From Chryseobacterium tagetis (GTDB taxonomy: Bacteria; Bacteroidota; Bacteroidia; Flavobacteriales; Weeksellaceae), in contig NZ_JAERSE020000005.1 in NCBI RefSeq assembly GCF_016735585.2, forward strand, positions 248,001 through 312,000: a DNA stretch of 64,000 bases, given 5' to 3'. Under the pieces are notes generated by a model, which saw only the letters and a list, made by a program, of their open reading frames with translations, made no database searches and had not been told where the DNA came from. The position numbers and the translations under genes were made by a program. Shown one piece after another: positions 35,101 through 44,320 of the stretch (positions are counted from its first letter, which is position 1; every line of letters begins with the position of its first letter).

Positions 35101-35818
35101 GGCAGCAACATTTACCAATGCAATGAGAATTTCTACTACAGGAAATACCTTTAACAAATTAAATGGTAATGATACAGGTAAATTTTGGTTGAAGTTGGCA
35201 ACACCATATGGAAGTAATACCACATTAGCTGTTAACTATGAAGTGGGAGCACAAAATACATTTGATGCTTTCGATTCAAGATCAATGGGAATGGGGTCAG
35301 ATGCTTTCTATAGTACAGTGGGTACTGAAAAATTAGTAATTCAAGGTAGATCACCGTTTACGGTTGATGATGTTGTACCATTAGGAAATAAGCATTTTGA
35401 AGCAGGTAACTTTGTAATTTCATTAACTCAAAAAGAAGGTGTTTTCAATAACGGACAGGCAATTTATCTTCATGATAAAAACTTAGGTACTTATACGAAT
35501 CTTCAGACTGGAAGCTATAGTTTCTCAGCTAATGCAGAAGAGTTTACCAATAGATTCGAAATTGTTTACAAATTGAATGTTTTAGGAACTCAGGAAATTG
35601 AAAAAACAACTTTTGAAGTATATAGAGACGGAGAAGGCTTTGTTGCGATAAATTCTAAAAACATTGAAAAACTAGAAATATATGATGCTTCGGGGAGAAA
35701 AGTAATGGAATTAAAACCAAATGCTGATTCCGTTAAATTTAAATTACAAACAAAAGGAATGTATATTTTAAGAGCAATATCAGCTGGTAAAGAGTATACA
35801 AAAAAACTAGTTAAATAA
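32150..35818 (+). CDS. Large multidomain T9SS cargo protein with type A sorting domain
   Basis: A 1222-residue exported protein. Signal peptide at 1-25 (MKRKQLFRQTLLLLLFVVSQ); jelly-roll-like segment at about 26-160; a chitobiase C-terminal-like fold at about 165-245 (IYYTTDGSDPTISSTPY); a pre-peptidase-like beta-sandwich at about 258-385 (DVWYQYTATVSGSHTFTV); putative Ig-like domains at about 393-474 (LPSGLSISSAGAITGTP) and 482-558; a lectin-like segment at about 560-710; and the C-terminal sorting domain ending GMYILRAISAGKEYTKKLVK. It has no recognised catalytic domain, so binding or surface structure is likely. The next gene starts 7 bases on. Confidence 0.9.
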   Translation: MKRKQLFRQTLLLLLFVVSQIMWGQCINETFATAGTKPTGWAGTGSVNTSSDPAHAAGGSGYCWNLGSGQTAITPAVDYPQSISFYLDASGSGGQTVTLAYSINGGSYVNLTPTFSATTAGATVGIADLPAAVKTATAVKIRFTSGSNTAYVDNVVVTCGTSTPTQATTPTITLAGTSVGTDTYANTATVTLVSAGSDAIYYTTDGSDPTISSTPYSAPFTITTIGATTIKAIATVAGLTNSTVATKAITIVSQIPPVNDLCSNAQVLMAGATANGTLLYSTYAAPVSAGNSGKDVWYQYTATVSGSHTFTVQGFKIAPNDTSADVDLQLFGGSCPTSSTYLVNSTTSSNIETITTNLTAGTTYYLRVFAYNTNAEASTFTVGLTAPAPPTPPVITNEGALPNATVGTAIATFNVISSGSAATYSSANLPSGLSISSAGAITGTPTVSGTNIPFTVTATNSEGSDDGNYTITIAQGVQTSANNTSYNLVSGAANTTLSATTNAGKTITYVSNNNNVIDIQNGNEIHVVGIGSTTITASASGDANWNAYNATINVEVISAVVYQKINSLTDLTDGEYVIADANDEVAASNVITNGALVTNAITPTSGQIINPAANTVWNLVKTGNVFTIQSVASSKFVNFISSTNLSVVDAVANNNQKWDITYTSGSNAHFTIASAADASRIFKYNSGLTAPGFKAYTTSTQSPEVSLYKKVSAAVTTWNGTGWNNGVPTSSTDAIIAGLYSTTIQPNLTGNTITINNGGVLEVTSGKTVTATNVIVNDGGNFIQRDGSTLTNTGAFNVLKNTTSAANKYVFWASPMVSQNIFGIYTTTPQYVMAYDSATDYYTTLSNPATSIPGVGYSVKMPAANAIATFGGASAQPNNGNVVVALNNTSTNKYNLIGNPYSSNVDLNAFYNANSSSVGSTFWFWDNTSNSVTTQSGNTTTNVGYATYNAAGSGTWIEAPTSLASHSGNSATIGQGFIVEATGTAATFTNAMRISTTGNTFNKLNGNDTGKFWLKLATPYGSNTTLAVNYEVGAQNTFDAFDSRSMGMGSDAFYSTVGTEKLVIQGRSPFTVDDVVPLGNKHFEAGNFVISLTQKEGVFNNGQAIYLHDKNLGTYTNLQTGSYSFSANAEEFTNRFEIVYKLNVLGTQEIEKTTFEVYRDGEGFVAINSKNIEKLEIYDASGRKVMELKPNADSVKFKLQTKGMYILRAISAGKEYTKKLVK

Positions 35819-35825
35819 GAAAAAG

Positions 35826-36062
35826 ATGAAAAAGATAATAGTTATAGGTTCAATAGTTTTTTCTGGTCTTGCTTTTGCACAACACTCAGATAATCCTTAT
35901 ATATATGATGAGCCATCACAAACATCAGAAGTAGAAAAAAGTCCAGGTGAACCTGGGGATCCTTCTACACCAATAGATGAGCAAATTCCATTTTTGATAG
36001 CTGCAGCTATAGGGATGATGCTTGTTTTTTCCAAACGCAAAAAAGCAAGCAATTCTTTTTAA
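35826..36062 (+). CDS. Small exported protein with PID-CTERM-like sorting signal
   Basis: A 78-residue protein: signal peptide MKKIIVIGSIVFSGLAFAQ, a Pro/Gly/Asp-rich middle (SPGEPGDPSTP), then PIDEQIPFLIAAAIG..., a hydrophobic helix and a basic tail KRKKASNSF. That tripartite tail (PID, helix, Lys/Arg) matches the PID-CTERM class of flavobacterial sorting signals, thought to be handled by an exosortase-like transpeptidase. Only about 25 residues would remain after both ends are processed. Located directly after a T9SS cargo gene and before the polysaccharide locus. Confidence 0.8.
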   Translation: MKKIIVIGSIVFSGLAFAQHSDNPYIYDEPSQTSEVEKSPGEPGDPSTPIDEQIPFLIAAAIGMMLVFSKRKKASNSF

Positions 36063-36074
36063 AGAAATATATTT

Positions 36075-36108
36075 AAAAACCGAAGTTTATTAACTTCGGT
36101 TTTTTTTA
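36075..36108 (+). terminator. Terminator after the PID-CTERM gene
   Basis: Arms AAAAACCGAAGTT / AACTTCGGTTTTT with a four-base loop and eight T. The spacer that follows (36109-36335) is AT-rich and holds an 8-base direct repeat GTGATAAG (36139, 36275) and a TATATTTG -7 element at 36298-36305, but no gene. Confidence 0.9.
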
Positions 36109-36335
36109 GAAATAGAATATTTATTTTATTATGGCTATGTGATAAGTTTGCATAAAAAATGATTTTTTTATTTAATATATTTATAGAAATAGTTAAAGAA
36201 TCTCTTTGTTAAAACATATTTGTGACTATTATTTCACATAATATGAATCACATAAAAAATAAATTCAAGACTAGGTGATAAGAACAAATAATATCATTAT
36301 ATTTGTCCCAAAATTATAAAACCAATTGATGTTGA

Positions 36336-38294
36336 ATGAAAAAGCTACTTCATGCTTTTAGTGTACTGTACGATGGGGACAACATATTGAAAATTACGAA
36401 ATTAAGATATGTCCCTCGTTGGTTAGTTATTATTATAGATGTTCTTATTGTACTGTTTTCTATAGTGCTTTCTTCTCTGTTTTTAGAGAAATTACATGTA
36501 AGAGATAGTTTTCCGGAATATACATTTCAAAAAATAAGTTTGGTCATTATAATTAATGTCCTGTTTATGTTTGTATTTAAAACATATGCAGGGATTATAA
36601 GGCATTCAACTTTTTTTGATTTCTTTAAAATCATGTTTTCTTCGGGAAGTACTTTAATGACTCTTCTAGTTATTAATTATTGTACAGAAATATTTTTTGG
36701 AAGAACTCCATATCTTTATCCTAATCTGTTTCTATACTTTTTCATATCTGTTTCTGCAATGTTCTTTTTCAGAATGATTACAAAACAGTTCTTCAATATG
36801 CTGATCGATTATAAAGGATTTTCATATAAGGTTAAAGTGGCAGTAGTGGGAGTAGGAGATGCGTCCGTTTCAGTTGCAAGAGCGATCATGCATAATCCCA
36901 GTTATCCATATCGGTTATATGGTTTCTTGACAAAAAGATCGGACTCTAACCGTGCAATGTTATTAGGACATAAAATATACAATCAGGAGTACTTTTTTAA
37001 AAACGAAAACCTAATCAGAAAGTTTGATGCAGTATTGATCATTAAGGAGATCATGACAAAGCAAGAGCTTGAGGAATGGATGACTCTGGCTCTAGATAAT
37101 GGTTTAAAAGTGTTGAAAGCTCCTTCATTGAGTAAAATGCGAGACTCTGATTTAGTAGGAGGAATACGTCAGCTTCAGATTGAAGATTTGCTGAATCGTA
37201 GACCTATTAAAATAGAAAATGAAGAAGTTAAGAAAAGGCATTTTAATAAAAATGTTTTAGTAACAGGTGGGGCTGGTTCTATCGGAAGTGAAATTGTAAG
37301 ACAGGTTGCTCAGTTCAATCCTTCTCTGATTGTGGTACTGGATCAGGCTGAATCTCCTTTGTATGAATTGGAGTTGGAGTTGGTGGAAAAATTTCCGGAG
37401 CAGAACTTTAAATTTATACTGGCAGATATTTCAAATAGATATAGACTTGAAAAAATATTTGAAGAGCATCAGTTTTCAATGGTATACCACGCTGCGGCGT
37501 ACAAACACGTACCCTTGATAGAAGATAACCCTCATGAAGCAATTTTTGTGAATGTTTTAGGAACTAAAAATGTAGCATTGCTTTCAAAAGAATACAAAGT
37601 CAACCGTTTTGTAATGGTTTCTACAGATAAGGCTGTAAACCCTACAAATGTTATGGGAGCATCAAAAAGAACAGCCGAACTTTTTGTACAATCTCTACAG
37701 AATTCGGAAGGTAACGTTACTAAATTCATAACTACACGTTTTGGAAATGTTTTAGGATCAAACGGTTCAGTAATTCCTCATTTTAAAAAACAGATTGAAA
37801 AAGGAGGTCCGATTACGATTACTCACCCGGATATTATCCGTTACTTTATGACAATCCCTGAAGCATGTGAATTGGTATTACAGGCAGGAACTATGGGGAA
37901 TGGAGGAGAAATCTATGTATTCGATATGGGTGAGCCTGTAAAGATTTTAGATTTGGCTAAAAGAATGATAAAATTATCAGGTTATACCCCGGATTTAGAT
38001 ATTAAAATCAGTTTTATAGGATTGAGACCAGGAGAAAAATTGTATGAAGAATTGTTGAGTGACAATGCAACAACAGTCCCTACCCATCATGAGAAAATTA
38101 TGATTTCCAAAGATTTGACAATAGAGTTTGAAGAAATTAATATATTATGCATACAGATCATTAAATCGGCAGTTAAAAGAGATAGATTAGAGGTTGTAAG
38201 GATACTAAAGACTATTGTACCTGAATTTATTAGTAATAATTCAGAATTTGAAATTTTAGATCATAAAACTAAAGAATTTGATGTGATTCAATAA
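36336..38294 (+). CDS. CapD/WbpM-like nucleotide-sugar 4,6-dehydratase
   Basis: A 652-residue membrane-bound polysaccharide biosynthesis enzyme. About four N-terminal membrane helices (residues 30-150) precede a CoA-binding-like domain and a C-terminal SDR domain with VTGGAGSIGSEI (NAD site), AAAYKHVPLIEDNP, and MGASKR, where the usual SDR Tyr is replaced by Met as in FlaA1/WbpM proteins. It should make a UDP-4-keto-6-deoxy-HexNAc from UDP-GlcNAc, precursor of sugars such as QuiNAc or FucNAc. It opens the polysaccharide locus. Confidence 0.92.
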   Translation: MKKLLHAFSVLYDGDNILKITKLRYVPRWLVIIIDVLIVLFSIVLSSLFLEKLHVRDSFPEYTFQKISLVIIINVLFMFVFKTYAGIIRHSTFFDFFKIMFSSGSTLMTLLVINYCTEIFFGRTPYLYPNLFLYFFISVSAMFFFRMITKQFFNMLIDYKGFSYKVKVAVVGVGDASVSVARAIMHNPSYPYRLYGFLTKRSDSNRAMLLGHKIYNQEYFFKNENLIRKFDAVLIIKEIMTKQELEEWMTLALDNGLKVLKAPSLSKMRDSDLVGGIRQLQIEDLLNRRPIKIENEEVKKRHFNKNVLVTGGAGSIGSEIVRQVAQFNPSLIVVLDQAESPLYELELELVEKFPEQNFKFILADISNRYRLEKIFEEHQFSMVYHAAAYKHVPLIEDNPHEAIFVNVLGTKNVALLSKEYKVNRFVMVSTDKAVNPTNVMGASKRTAELFVQSLQNSEGNVTKFITTRFGNVLGSNGSVIPHFKKQIEKGGPITITHPDIIRYFMTIPEACELVLQAGTMGNGGEIYVFDMGEPVKILDLAKRMIKLSGYTPDLDIKISFIGLRPGEKLYEELLSDNATTVPTHHEKIMISKDLTIEFEEINILCIQIIKSAVKRDRLEVVRILKTIVPEFISNNSEFEILDHKTKEFDVIQ

Positions 38295-38447
38295 TGTAGA
38301 ATGAATCAATTCTAAGGAGTAGTATTGCAGATCATTTCTTAATATATATTGTTAAGAACAGAATTTAGGTAATCAAATTTTTTAATGAATAAAGTTTAAA
38401 CTTGAAAATTTAGATGATTGGATTGAAAAATCCCTCACTAAATTTAA

Positions 38448-39065
38448 GTGAAAAATAAGAGCATAAAAGTTTTTAATGTTATTTTGAGCGGTGGAGTAGG
38501 AAGCAGGTTGTGGCCCCTATCTCGAAAACAAAATCCTAAACAGTTTTTAAAACTTTTCTCTGGAAAATCTCTATTTGAATTAACAGCAGAAAGAAATATA
38601 GGATTAGTTGATGAGCTTATAGTTGTTGGAAACCATGATCATATTGAATGGAGTAGAAATATATTTCGGGATAGGAATATCCCGAACAATTTATTACAGA
38701 AAGAGTGGCAAGAAATACTGCTGTGACAATTGCTTTTGTGATACATGCAGATTTTGTTAAGAATACCTTCTATAAATATTGACTAGGCTATGATGGAGCC
38801 TTCAAAGAAAATTAAAGTGATTCTTGCTTATTTTATGTGGAATGATTTAGGGGCTTTTGAATAGTTATATGACTACCTCAGATCTAATGGACATCCTGTG
38901 GATGAAAATGGAAATATGGTAATAGGTACAGATATTTTCACAGCCTTTGGAGGAATGAAAAACTGTATTTTTGTATTTACTTCTGATGCAGTACTGATTT
39001 TGCAAAAAGAAAAATATAAGGATGTGAAAAAAGTATATGCAAAGTGGGAAAATAAAAATAAATAA
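38448..39065 (+). pseudogene. Degenerate mannose-1-phosphate guanylyltransferase copy
   Basis: The first 85 or so codons ([35 protein letters not shown]) are nearly the same as the intact gene at 44321. Around 38690 the frame shifts ([10 protein letters not shown] continues in another frame), about 120-150 codons are then missing, and the C-terminal part resumes at about 38795 (KKIKV...WNDLGAFE) with an internal TAG at 38862-38864 before YDYLRSNGHPVDENGNMVIGT. It cannot encode an active enzyme. It is a relic of duplication or cassette exchange with the copy 5.9 kb downstream. Confidence 0.88.
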
Positions 39066-39147
39066 AAAAGTATCAGAGTTCAAAGCAATGAGAAAATCTA
39101 AATTTTGATTCTTGACTTTAGTATTAATAAAAAATAAAATTGAAACT

Positions 39148-39177
39148 TTTGTTTCATAAATAATAATCATATTTTTG
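39148..39177 (+). promoter_or_regulatory. Promoter of the polysaccharide export operon
   Basis: TTTG (39148-39151), 18 bases, TATTTTTG (39170-39177): exact consensus at both elements. It predicts a start near 39181, which excludes the GTG at 39177 as the wza start and supports ATG 39195. Confidence 0.8.
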
Positions 39178-39194
39178 TGAAAAATATTTCAGGA

Positions 39195-40004
39195 ATGAAT
39201 TGGAAAAATTGTATTTTGGGTGGTGCATTGTCGGTGTTATTGTTTTCTTGTGGAACAAGGCAGGAGATCAACTATATGAAAGATATTGAAAATCTTGTAT
39301 TAGACAATTCCGTGAAAAATAGCAGAAGCACGTTGCAGCCAGGAGATCAGCTGGTGATTACAGTTTCTGCCAAAGATATGGATGTGGTGAAGCCTTTTAA
39401 TCAAGTGTATTCTTCGACGTCTACGATTGCACAGCATTCTACCCAAAGTTCCAATAATCTGGCTCAACAGGTTCCTAGTTCAGGACCTACCTATAACGTA
39501 GATACTGACGGGAATATTATTTTTCCACAAATCGGAAAGGTAAGCACCAAGAACGAAAATTTAGAAACATTCAGGCTGAAGCTTACGGATTTGATTAGAG
39601 AATATGTGAAAGAACCAGTGGTGGATGTAAAATTAATTAATTTTAAAATAGCTGTTTTGGGTGAGGTTGCTAGGCCTGGGCAGTATGTATTCTCGGAAGG
39701 GAATACAACTCTGTTAGGAGCTTTGGGAATGGCTGGAGATCTTACACCATATGGAATAAGAACGAATGTATTGGTGGTTAGAAATGTGGATGGTAAGTTT
39801 ACAAAAGAAAGAATAGATCTTACTAGCGCACAGTTTATCAATTCTCCATATTATTATCTAAGGCAGAATGATATCATTTACGTACAGCCAAATGCCAATA
39901 GAGAAAAAGCAGCAAGAGTAGACCCGAATACAGGTTTATACATATCTGTGGCATCGGTGATTGCTTCTTTGGTGATTGGTATTTTAGCATTGACAAAAAA
40001 TTAA
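39195..40004 (+). CDS. Polysaccharide export outer-membrane lipoprotein (Wza/BexD type)
   Basis: A 269-residue outer-membrane polysaccharide export protein. The lipobox LLFSCG gives lipidation at C19 counted from ATG 39195. It contains the poly_export domain (LQPGDQLVITVSAKD...VDTDGNIIFPQIGKVSTKN) and one SLBB-type domain (VLGEVARPGQYVFSEGNTTLLGALGMAGDL), and ends with a C-terminal hydrophobic helix (VASVIASLVIGILAL), as expected for the outer-membrane barrel of Wza-like proteins. It is paired with the Wzc-like kinase 23 bases downstream. Confidence 0.93.
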   Translation: MNWKNCILGGALSVLLFSCGTRQEINYMKDIENLVLDNSVKNSRSTLQPGDQLVITVSAKDMDVVKPFNQVYSSTSTIAQHSTQSSNNLAQQVPSSGPTYNVDTDGNIIFPQIGKVSTKNENLETFRLKLTDLIREYVKEPVVDVKLINFKIAVLGEVARPGQYVFSEGNTTLLGALGMAGDLTPYGIRTNVLVVRNVDGKFTKERIDLTSAQFINSPYYYLRQNDIIYVQPNANREKAARVDPNTGLYISVASVIASLVIGILALTKN

Positions 40005-40027
40005 TTTTACACATCTAATCATTTATA

Positions 40028-42394
40028 GTGGATCAGAATTATTTGGATAATCAGGAAGAATCTTTAAACCTGAGAGAAATTCTTAAACCTTATCTTCACC
40101 GTTGGTATTGGTTTATCATTGGAGTTGTTATAACAATTATCGGAGCGTGGTTTTTCCTAAGATATAGTGTTCCTGTATATAATACAGAGGCTACGCTTCT
40201 TATTAAAGAAGTGAAAAAATCAACATCTGGGCAGCCTGAACTATCGGTGATTTCCGAGTTGGGTGGAATTGGTGGAATGGGAACTAATTCAGTGGATAAT
40301 GAGATTGAGATTTTCAAATCCAAAAAGCTCATGCTTTCCGTGGTGAGAGAACTAGGATTAGAGACAAGTATTTATGCAAAAGGAAATGTAAAAGATACTG
40401 AGTTATACAAAGAAACGGCTCCTTTTACAGTAAGAATGATTGAAGAGTTTCCTAAAGCAAAATATCCGGCTAAACAAGTATTAGCATCAATACAGAATGG
40501 TCATCTCATATTAAAATCAGAGTCTTTTAAACAGGATATACAAGTAGATTTCAATAAAGCAATAAGATTACCTTTTGGTATTGTAATTTTTCAAAAAAAT
40601 TCTCATTTTAAAAAAGAAAAAAAAGATGAAGGAAACTATACATTGCAGTTTATGTCTGGTATGGATCGTTCACGAAATCTTTTGAGTAAATTGATTGTAA
40701 CTCTTGTACAGAAAGAAGCAACAGTGCTGAAAATTTCAATGAATGATGTGGTACCGGAAAAAACAGAAAACATTCTGAATCATTTAGCAATTAACTATAA
40801 CAAAGAAGCTATTAATGATAAAAGTTCCGAAGCGCAAAAAACAGCAACATTCATTGATGACAGAATCAGGCTTATTGGGTTGGAGCTAGGTAAAGTAGAG
40901 AATCAAAAAGAAGACTTTAAGGTTAGAAACAATATTGCAGATATTCAAACTGAGGCAGCATTATCTTTGGAGAGTGTCACAAAAATACATCAAACTCAAC
41001 TGGAAAATGAATCCCAATTAGAATTGGTGAACAGTTTAATCAGTTATTTGAACAGACAAGGGAGTTTCCAAATATTGCCATTGAATGTAGGCTTGAAAGA
41101 TTCAAACACCGCTTCTGATATTGCAGTATATAATCAATTGGTGATGGAAAGAAACCGATTGTTGGAGAATTCCACCACGGCAAACCCATTGGTGCAGGAT
41201 ATAACGAAACAGATCAATGGAATACGTACAGGAATTGGGGCAAGCTTACAGAAAAGTAGATCTGCATTGCAAATTGCAACAGCCAATATTCAGGTGGAAC
41301 AAAATCGTCTATCTGGGATGATTTCGAAAATTCCGGTACAGGAAAAGCTATTTAGAAGCATCGAAAGACAGCAGAATATCAAAGAGCAATTGTATTTATT
41401 ATTATTACAGAAAAGAGAAGAGGCTGCAATTTCATTAGCAATTGCAGCACCAAAGGCTCGTATTGTAGACGATGCATTAACGAATCCTATTCCTGTTTCT
41501 CCTAAAAAAATGATTATTTATTTGGGAACGTTAGTTATTGGATTATTGATTCCATTTGGAATTATTTACTTAGTGGAGTTATTCAATAACAAAATACAGA
41601 CTAAACATGATCTTGAAGGCTTATCAGAAGGAGCTTCAGTGATTGGTGAATTGCCATCATTGGAAAAAGGAGCTTCGGAATTAGTGCAAATGAACGATTT
41701 ATCACCGTTAGCAGAAGCATTTCGTATTTTGATTACTAATCTGAACTTTATGTTGGCTAAAAATAAAAAAGGAAATGTTATTTTCGTTACATCTACAGTA
41801 AAAGGAGAGGGAAAAACATTTACTTCTGTAAATTTAGCGTTAACGTTGGCTACTCCTAGAAAAAAGGTAGTTATTATTGGTTCAGATATTAGAAATCCTC
41901 AATTACAAAGATATAATGATAGTAGGAGAGGATTGATTGGACTTTCAGAATTTATGTATGATGACCATATGAAGGCTTCAGAAATAATTCATCCAACTTC
42001 TTTTAATCCTTATTGTGATGTGATTTATTCGGGAGCTATCACTCCAAATCCTACAGAGTTATTATCAAATGGGAGATATCAGGAATTGGTAGAAAGTTTG
42101 AAATCCGATTACGATTATATTATCTTAGATACAGCTCCATTGATGCTGGTAACAGACTCTTTTCTTATTGCTGATGTTGCCGATGTTACAGTCTATGTAA
42201 CGAGATCTGGGCATACAGAAAAAGAATTAATTAAATTTGCTAACCATCAAATTAAAGATAAAAAAATCCATAATGTTGGATTTGTTCTGAATGATGTATC
42301 AAAAAGGAATAGTGGTTACGGTTATGGGTATAAATATGGTTATGGTTATACTGCGGATATTGAAAAATCTTGGTGGAAAAAATTGTTTAGCTAA
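40028..42394 (+). CDS. Polysaccharide co-polymerase and BY-type tyrosine autokinase (Wzc type)
   Basis: A 788-residue fusion of a Wzz chain-length domain and a bacterial tyrosine kinase. Helix 1 is at about 27-47, a coiled-coil periplasmic arm spans about 250-440, helix 2 is at about 497-520, and the kinase follows with Walker A around K596 (VKGEGKTF), Walker A' ([10 protein letters not shown]) and Walker B (YIILDTAP). The C-terminal tyrosine cluster [13 protein letters not shown] is the autophosphorylation tail. Start is a GTG at 40028. No cognate Wzb phosphatase gene is seen in the window. Confidence 0.95.
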   Translation: MDQNYLDNQEESLNLREILKPYLHRWYWFIIGVVITIIGAWFFLRYSVPVYNTEATLLIKEVKKSTSGQPELSVISELGGIGGMGTNSVDNEIEIFKSKKLMLSVVRELGLETSIYAKGNVKDTELYKETAPFTVRMIEEFPKAKYPAKQVLASIQNGHLILKSESFKQDIQVDFNKAIRLPFGIVIFQKNSHFKKEKKDEGNYTLQFMSGMDRSRNLLSKLIVTLVQKEATVLKISMNDVVPEKTENILNHLAINYNKEAINDKSSEAQKTATFIDDRIRLIGLELGKVENQKEDFKVRNNIADIQTEAALSLESVTKIHQTQLENESQLELVNSLISYLNRQGSFQILPLNVGLKDSNTASDIAVYNQLVMERNRLLENSTTANPLVQDITKQINGIRTGIGASLQKSRSALQIATANIQVEQNRLSGMISKIPVQEKLFRSIERQQNIKEQLYLLLLQKREEAAISLAIAAPKARIVDDALTNPIPVSPKKMIIYLGTLVIGLLIPFGIIYLVELFNNKIQTKHDLEGLSEGASVIGELPSLEKGASELVQMNDLSPLAEAFRILITNLNFMLAKNKKGNVIFVTSTVKGEGKTFTSVNLALTLATPRKKVVIIGSDIRNPQLQRYNDSRRGLIGLSEFMYDDHMKASEIIHPTSFNPYCDVIYSGAITPNPTELLSNGRYQELVESLKSDYDYIILDTAPLMLVTDSFLIADVADVTVYVTRSGHTEKELIKFANHQIKDKKIHNVGFVLNDVSKRNSGYGYGYKYGYGYTADIEKSWWKKLFS

Positions 42395-42530
42395 TTCAAC
42401 ACTAAAAAATAATTATGGTCTCTATAAAAGCAAACCGAATTATATATGAGTTGATATTGAAAAAAGATAACTAAATAATATTAATTAAAGCATATAGAAT
42501 AGGATTTGATATCTAACTTGTAAATAGTAA

Positions 42531-43859
42531 ATGGAAAAAAAACATAAAATAGCGGTAATTGGTTTAGGGTATGTTGGTTTACCCTTAGCTAGGCTATTAG
42601 CAACAAAATATCCGGTAGTGGGCTTTGATATCAATCAAAATAGAGTTTCTGAGCTTAACAATGGATATGATAGTACATTAGAAGTAGATAATGAAATCCT
42701 TCAGGCTGTTTTGCTTGAGGAAAATTCTTTTGTTGTTACGAACAAATCGCAAGGTTTATACTGTTCAACAAGCCTTGATAGTATTAAAGATGCAAACATA
42801 TATATAATTACTGTTCCTACTCCCGTTGATAAGCATAATCGCCCTGATCTTACGCCGCTTTATAAAGCCTCTGAAACGGTAGCAAAAGTATTGAAAAAAG
42901 GAGACATAGTAATCTATGAATCTACAGTATATCCTGGAGTAACTGAAGAGGAATGTGTTCCTGTATTAGAGACGATTTCGGAGTTGAAGTTTAATATTGA
43001 TTTCTTTGCCGGTTATTCTCCGGAAAGAATAAATCCGGGAGATAAATTACATTCTGTAGATAAAATTTTAAAAGTAACATCTGGCTCGACTCCTGAAATA
43101 GGAAAAATAGTTGATGACTTATATAAATCGGTGATTACGGCTGGAACGCATTTAGCACCTACAATTAAAGTAGCTGAGGCATCGAAAGTTATTGAAAACT
43201 CGCAAAGAGATGTCAATATTGCATTTATGAATGAATTAGCAAAGATTTTTTCTTTAATGGATATTGATACGCACGATGTTTTAGAAGCAGCTGGAACAAA
43301 ATGGAATTTCCTGCCTTTTAAACCTGGATTAGTAGGTGGACACTGTATAGGTGTTGATCCTTTTTATTTAGCTCAGAAAGCTCAGGAAATAGGTTACTAT
43401 TCTGAATTAATACTTTCTGCAAGAAGATTAAATGATTCTATGGGGGCATTTGTAGCTTCTCAAGTCATTAAATTGATGATTCAAAAGAATATTCCCATTA
43501 AAGGAGCAAAAATATTGAATCTTGGAATTACATTTAAAGAAAACTGCCCAGATATTAGAAATTCTAAAGCAATAGATGTTATCTCCAATCTGAAAGAATA
43601 TGGGGTAGAGGTAATAACATTTGACCCTTGGGCAGATCCTAAAGAGGTGATGTATGAATATGGGATAACCAGTCATACAGAACTTAAATCTTGTCATCCT
43701 AAGGATACTGACGAATCTCATAGATTTGATGCTATTATTCTTACAGTTGCGCATCAGGAATTTTTAAATTTATCTTTGAACAATTATCTAAAAGATAAAG
43801 GAGTAATATATGATGTGAAAGGAATAATGAAGAAAGATCAAGTAGATAAAAGACTATAG
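42531..43859 (+). CDS. UDP-N-acetylhexosamine 6-dehydrogenase (WbpO/TviB type)
   Basis: A 442-residue nucleotide-sugar dehydrogenase that oxidises the C6 hydroxyl of a UDP-HexNAc to a uronic acid. The NAD site is GLGYVGLPLA; the catalytic cysteine is in GGHCIGVDPFYL; conserved blocks YSPERINPGD and NLGITFKENCPDIRNSK are present. The TviB/WbpO resemblance suggests UDP-GalNAc or UDP-GlcNAc as substrate rather than UDP-glucose. The 136-base spacer before it is AT-rich with no gene. Confidence 0.9.
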   Translation: MEKKHKIAVIGLGYVGLPLARLLATKYPVVGFDINQNRVSELNNGYDSTLEVDNEILQAVLLEENSFVVTNKSQGLYCSTSLDSIKDANIYIITVPTPVDKHNRPDLTPLYKASETVAKVLKKGDIVIYESTVYPGVTEEECVPVLETISELKFNIDFFAGYSPERINPGDKLHSVDKILKVTSGSTPEIGKIVDDLYKSVITAGTHLAPTIKVAEASKVIENSQRDVNIAFMNELAKIFSLMDIDTHDVLEAAGTKWNFLPFKPGLVGGHCIGVDPFYLAQKAQEIGYYSELILSARRLNDSMGAFVASQVIKLMIQKNIPIKGAKILNLGITFKENCPDIRNSKAIDVISNLKEYGVEVITFDPWADPKEVMYEYGITSHTELKSCHPKDTDESHRFDAIILTVAHQEFLNLSLNNYLKDKGVIYDVKGIMKKDQVDKRL

Positions 43860-43911
43860 TTTAGAATTGTTCAGATAAGGATTAAGTATATTAAAAACAA
43901 AAAGAAGAAAG

Positions 43912-44256
43912 ATGTTAGAACATGATGTGAGACCATGGGGAGAATATTGGGTATTAGAAGATACCAATACTCATAAAGTAAAAAAAATTTTGGTAAACCC
44001 AGGAGGTAGACTTTCTTTGCAATATCATCATTATCGTGCCGAAGTATGGACAATAGTTTCAGGTATAGGTACCATAACAATTAATGACGAAATTAAAGAT
44101 TATTCTGCAGGAAATGTAGCACAAATTCCTTTAGGTGTACATCATCGTATTGAAAATAAAACAAGTGAACCTGTTGTTTTTATTGAAGTACAATATGGAA
44201 CCTATTTTGGGGAAGATGATATTGTGAGAGTTGAGGATGATTATAATAGAATGTGA
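43912..44256 (+). CDS. Stand-alone mannose-6-phosphate isomerase-type cupin
   Basis: A 114-residue cupin matching the C-terminal isomerase domain of type II phosphomannose isomerase/GDP-mannose pyrophosphorylase proteins: RPWGEYWVLED, KKILVNPGGRLSLQYHHYRAEVWTIVSG, and IPLGVHHRIEN. Metal ligands are probably the Q-x-H-H and E in that block. Here the domain is separate and lies upstream of the guanylyltransferase. It likely supplies mannose-6-phosphate for GDP-mannose. Confidence 0.88.
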   Translation: MLEHDVRPWGEYWVLEDTNTHKVKKILVNPGGRLSLQYHHYRAEVWTIVSGIGTITINDEIKDYSAGNVAQIPLGVHHRIENKTSEPVVFIEVQYGTYFGEDDIVRVEDDYNRM

Positions 44257-44320
44257 AATTGTTATTAATACATAAAAAAAAATAGACAATTTCTAGAACC
44301 TTTTAAATATAAATATCCAT

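Noticed and set aside
36221-36238. CRP-like site TGTGA...TCACA
   Set aside because: The spacer is 8 bases instead of 6, and flanking TGTGA/TCACA words in this AT-rich spacer are imperfect; not convincing as a CRP site.
38865-39170. 101-codon minus-strand open frame
   Set aside because: It runs antisense through the manC relic and the wza promoter and is composed of low-complexity hydrophobic sequence.
39177-39194. GTG start for the Wza-like lipoprotein
   Set aside because: The G of this codon is the last base of the perfect -7 element TATTTTTG, so it would lie upstream of the transcription start.
43428-43754. 108-codon minus-strand frame
   Set aside because: Antisense to the UDP-HexNAc dehydrogenase, which carries all expected motifs.
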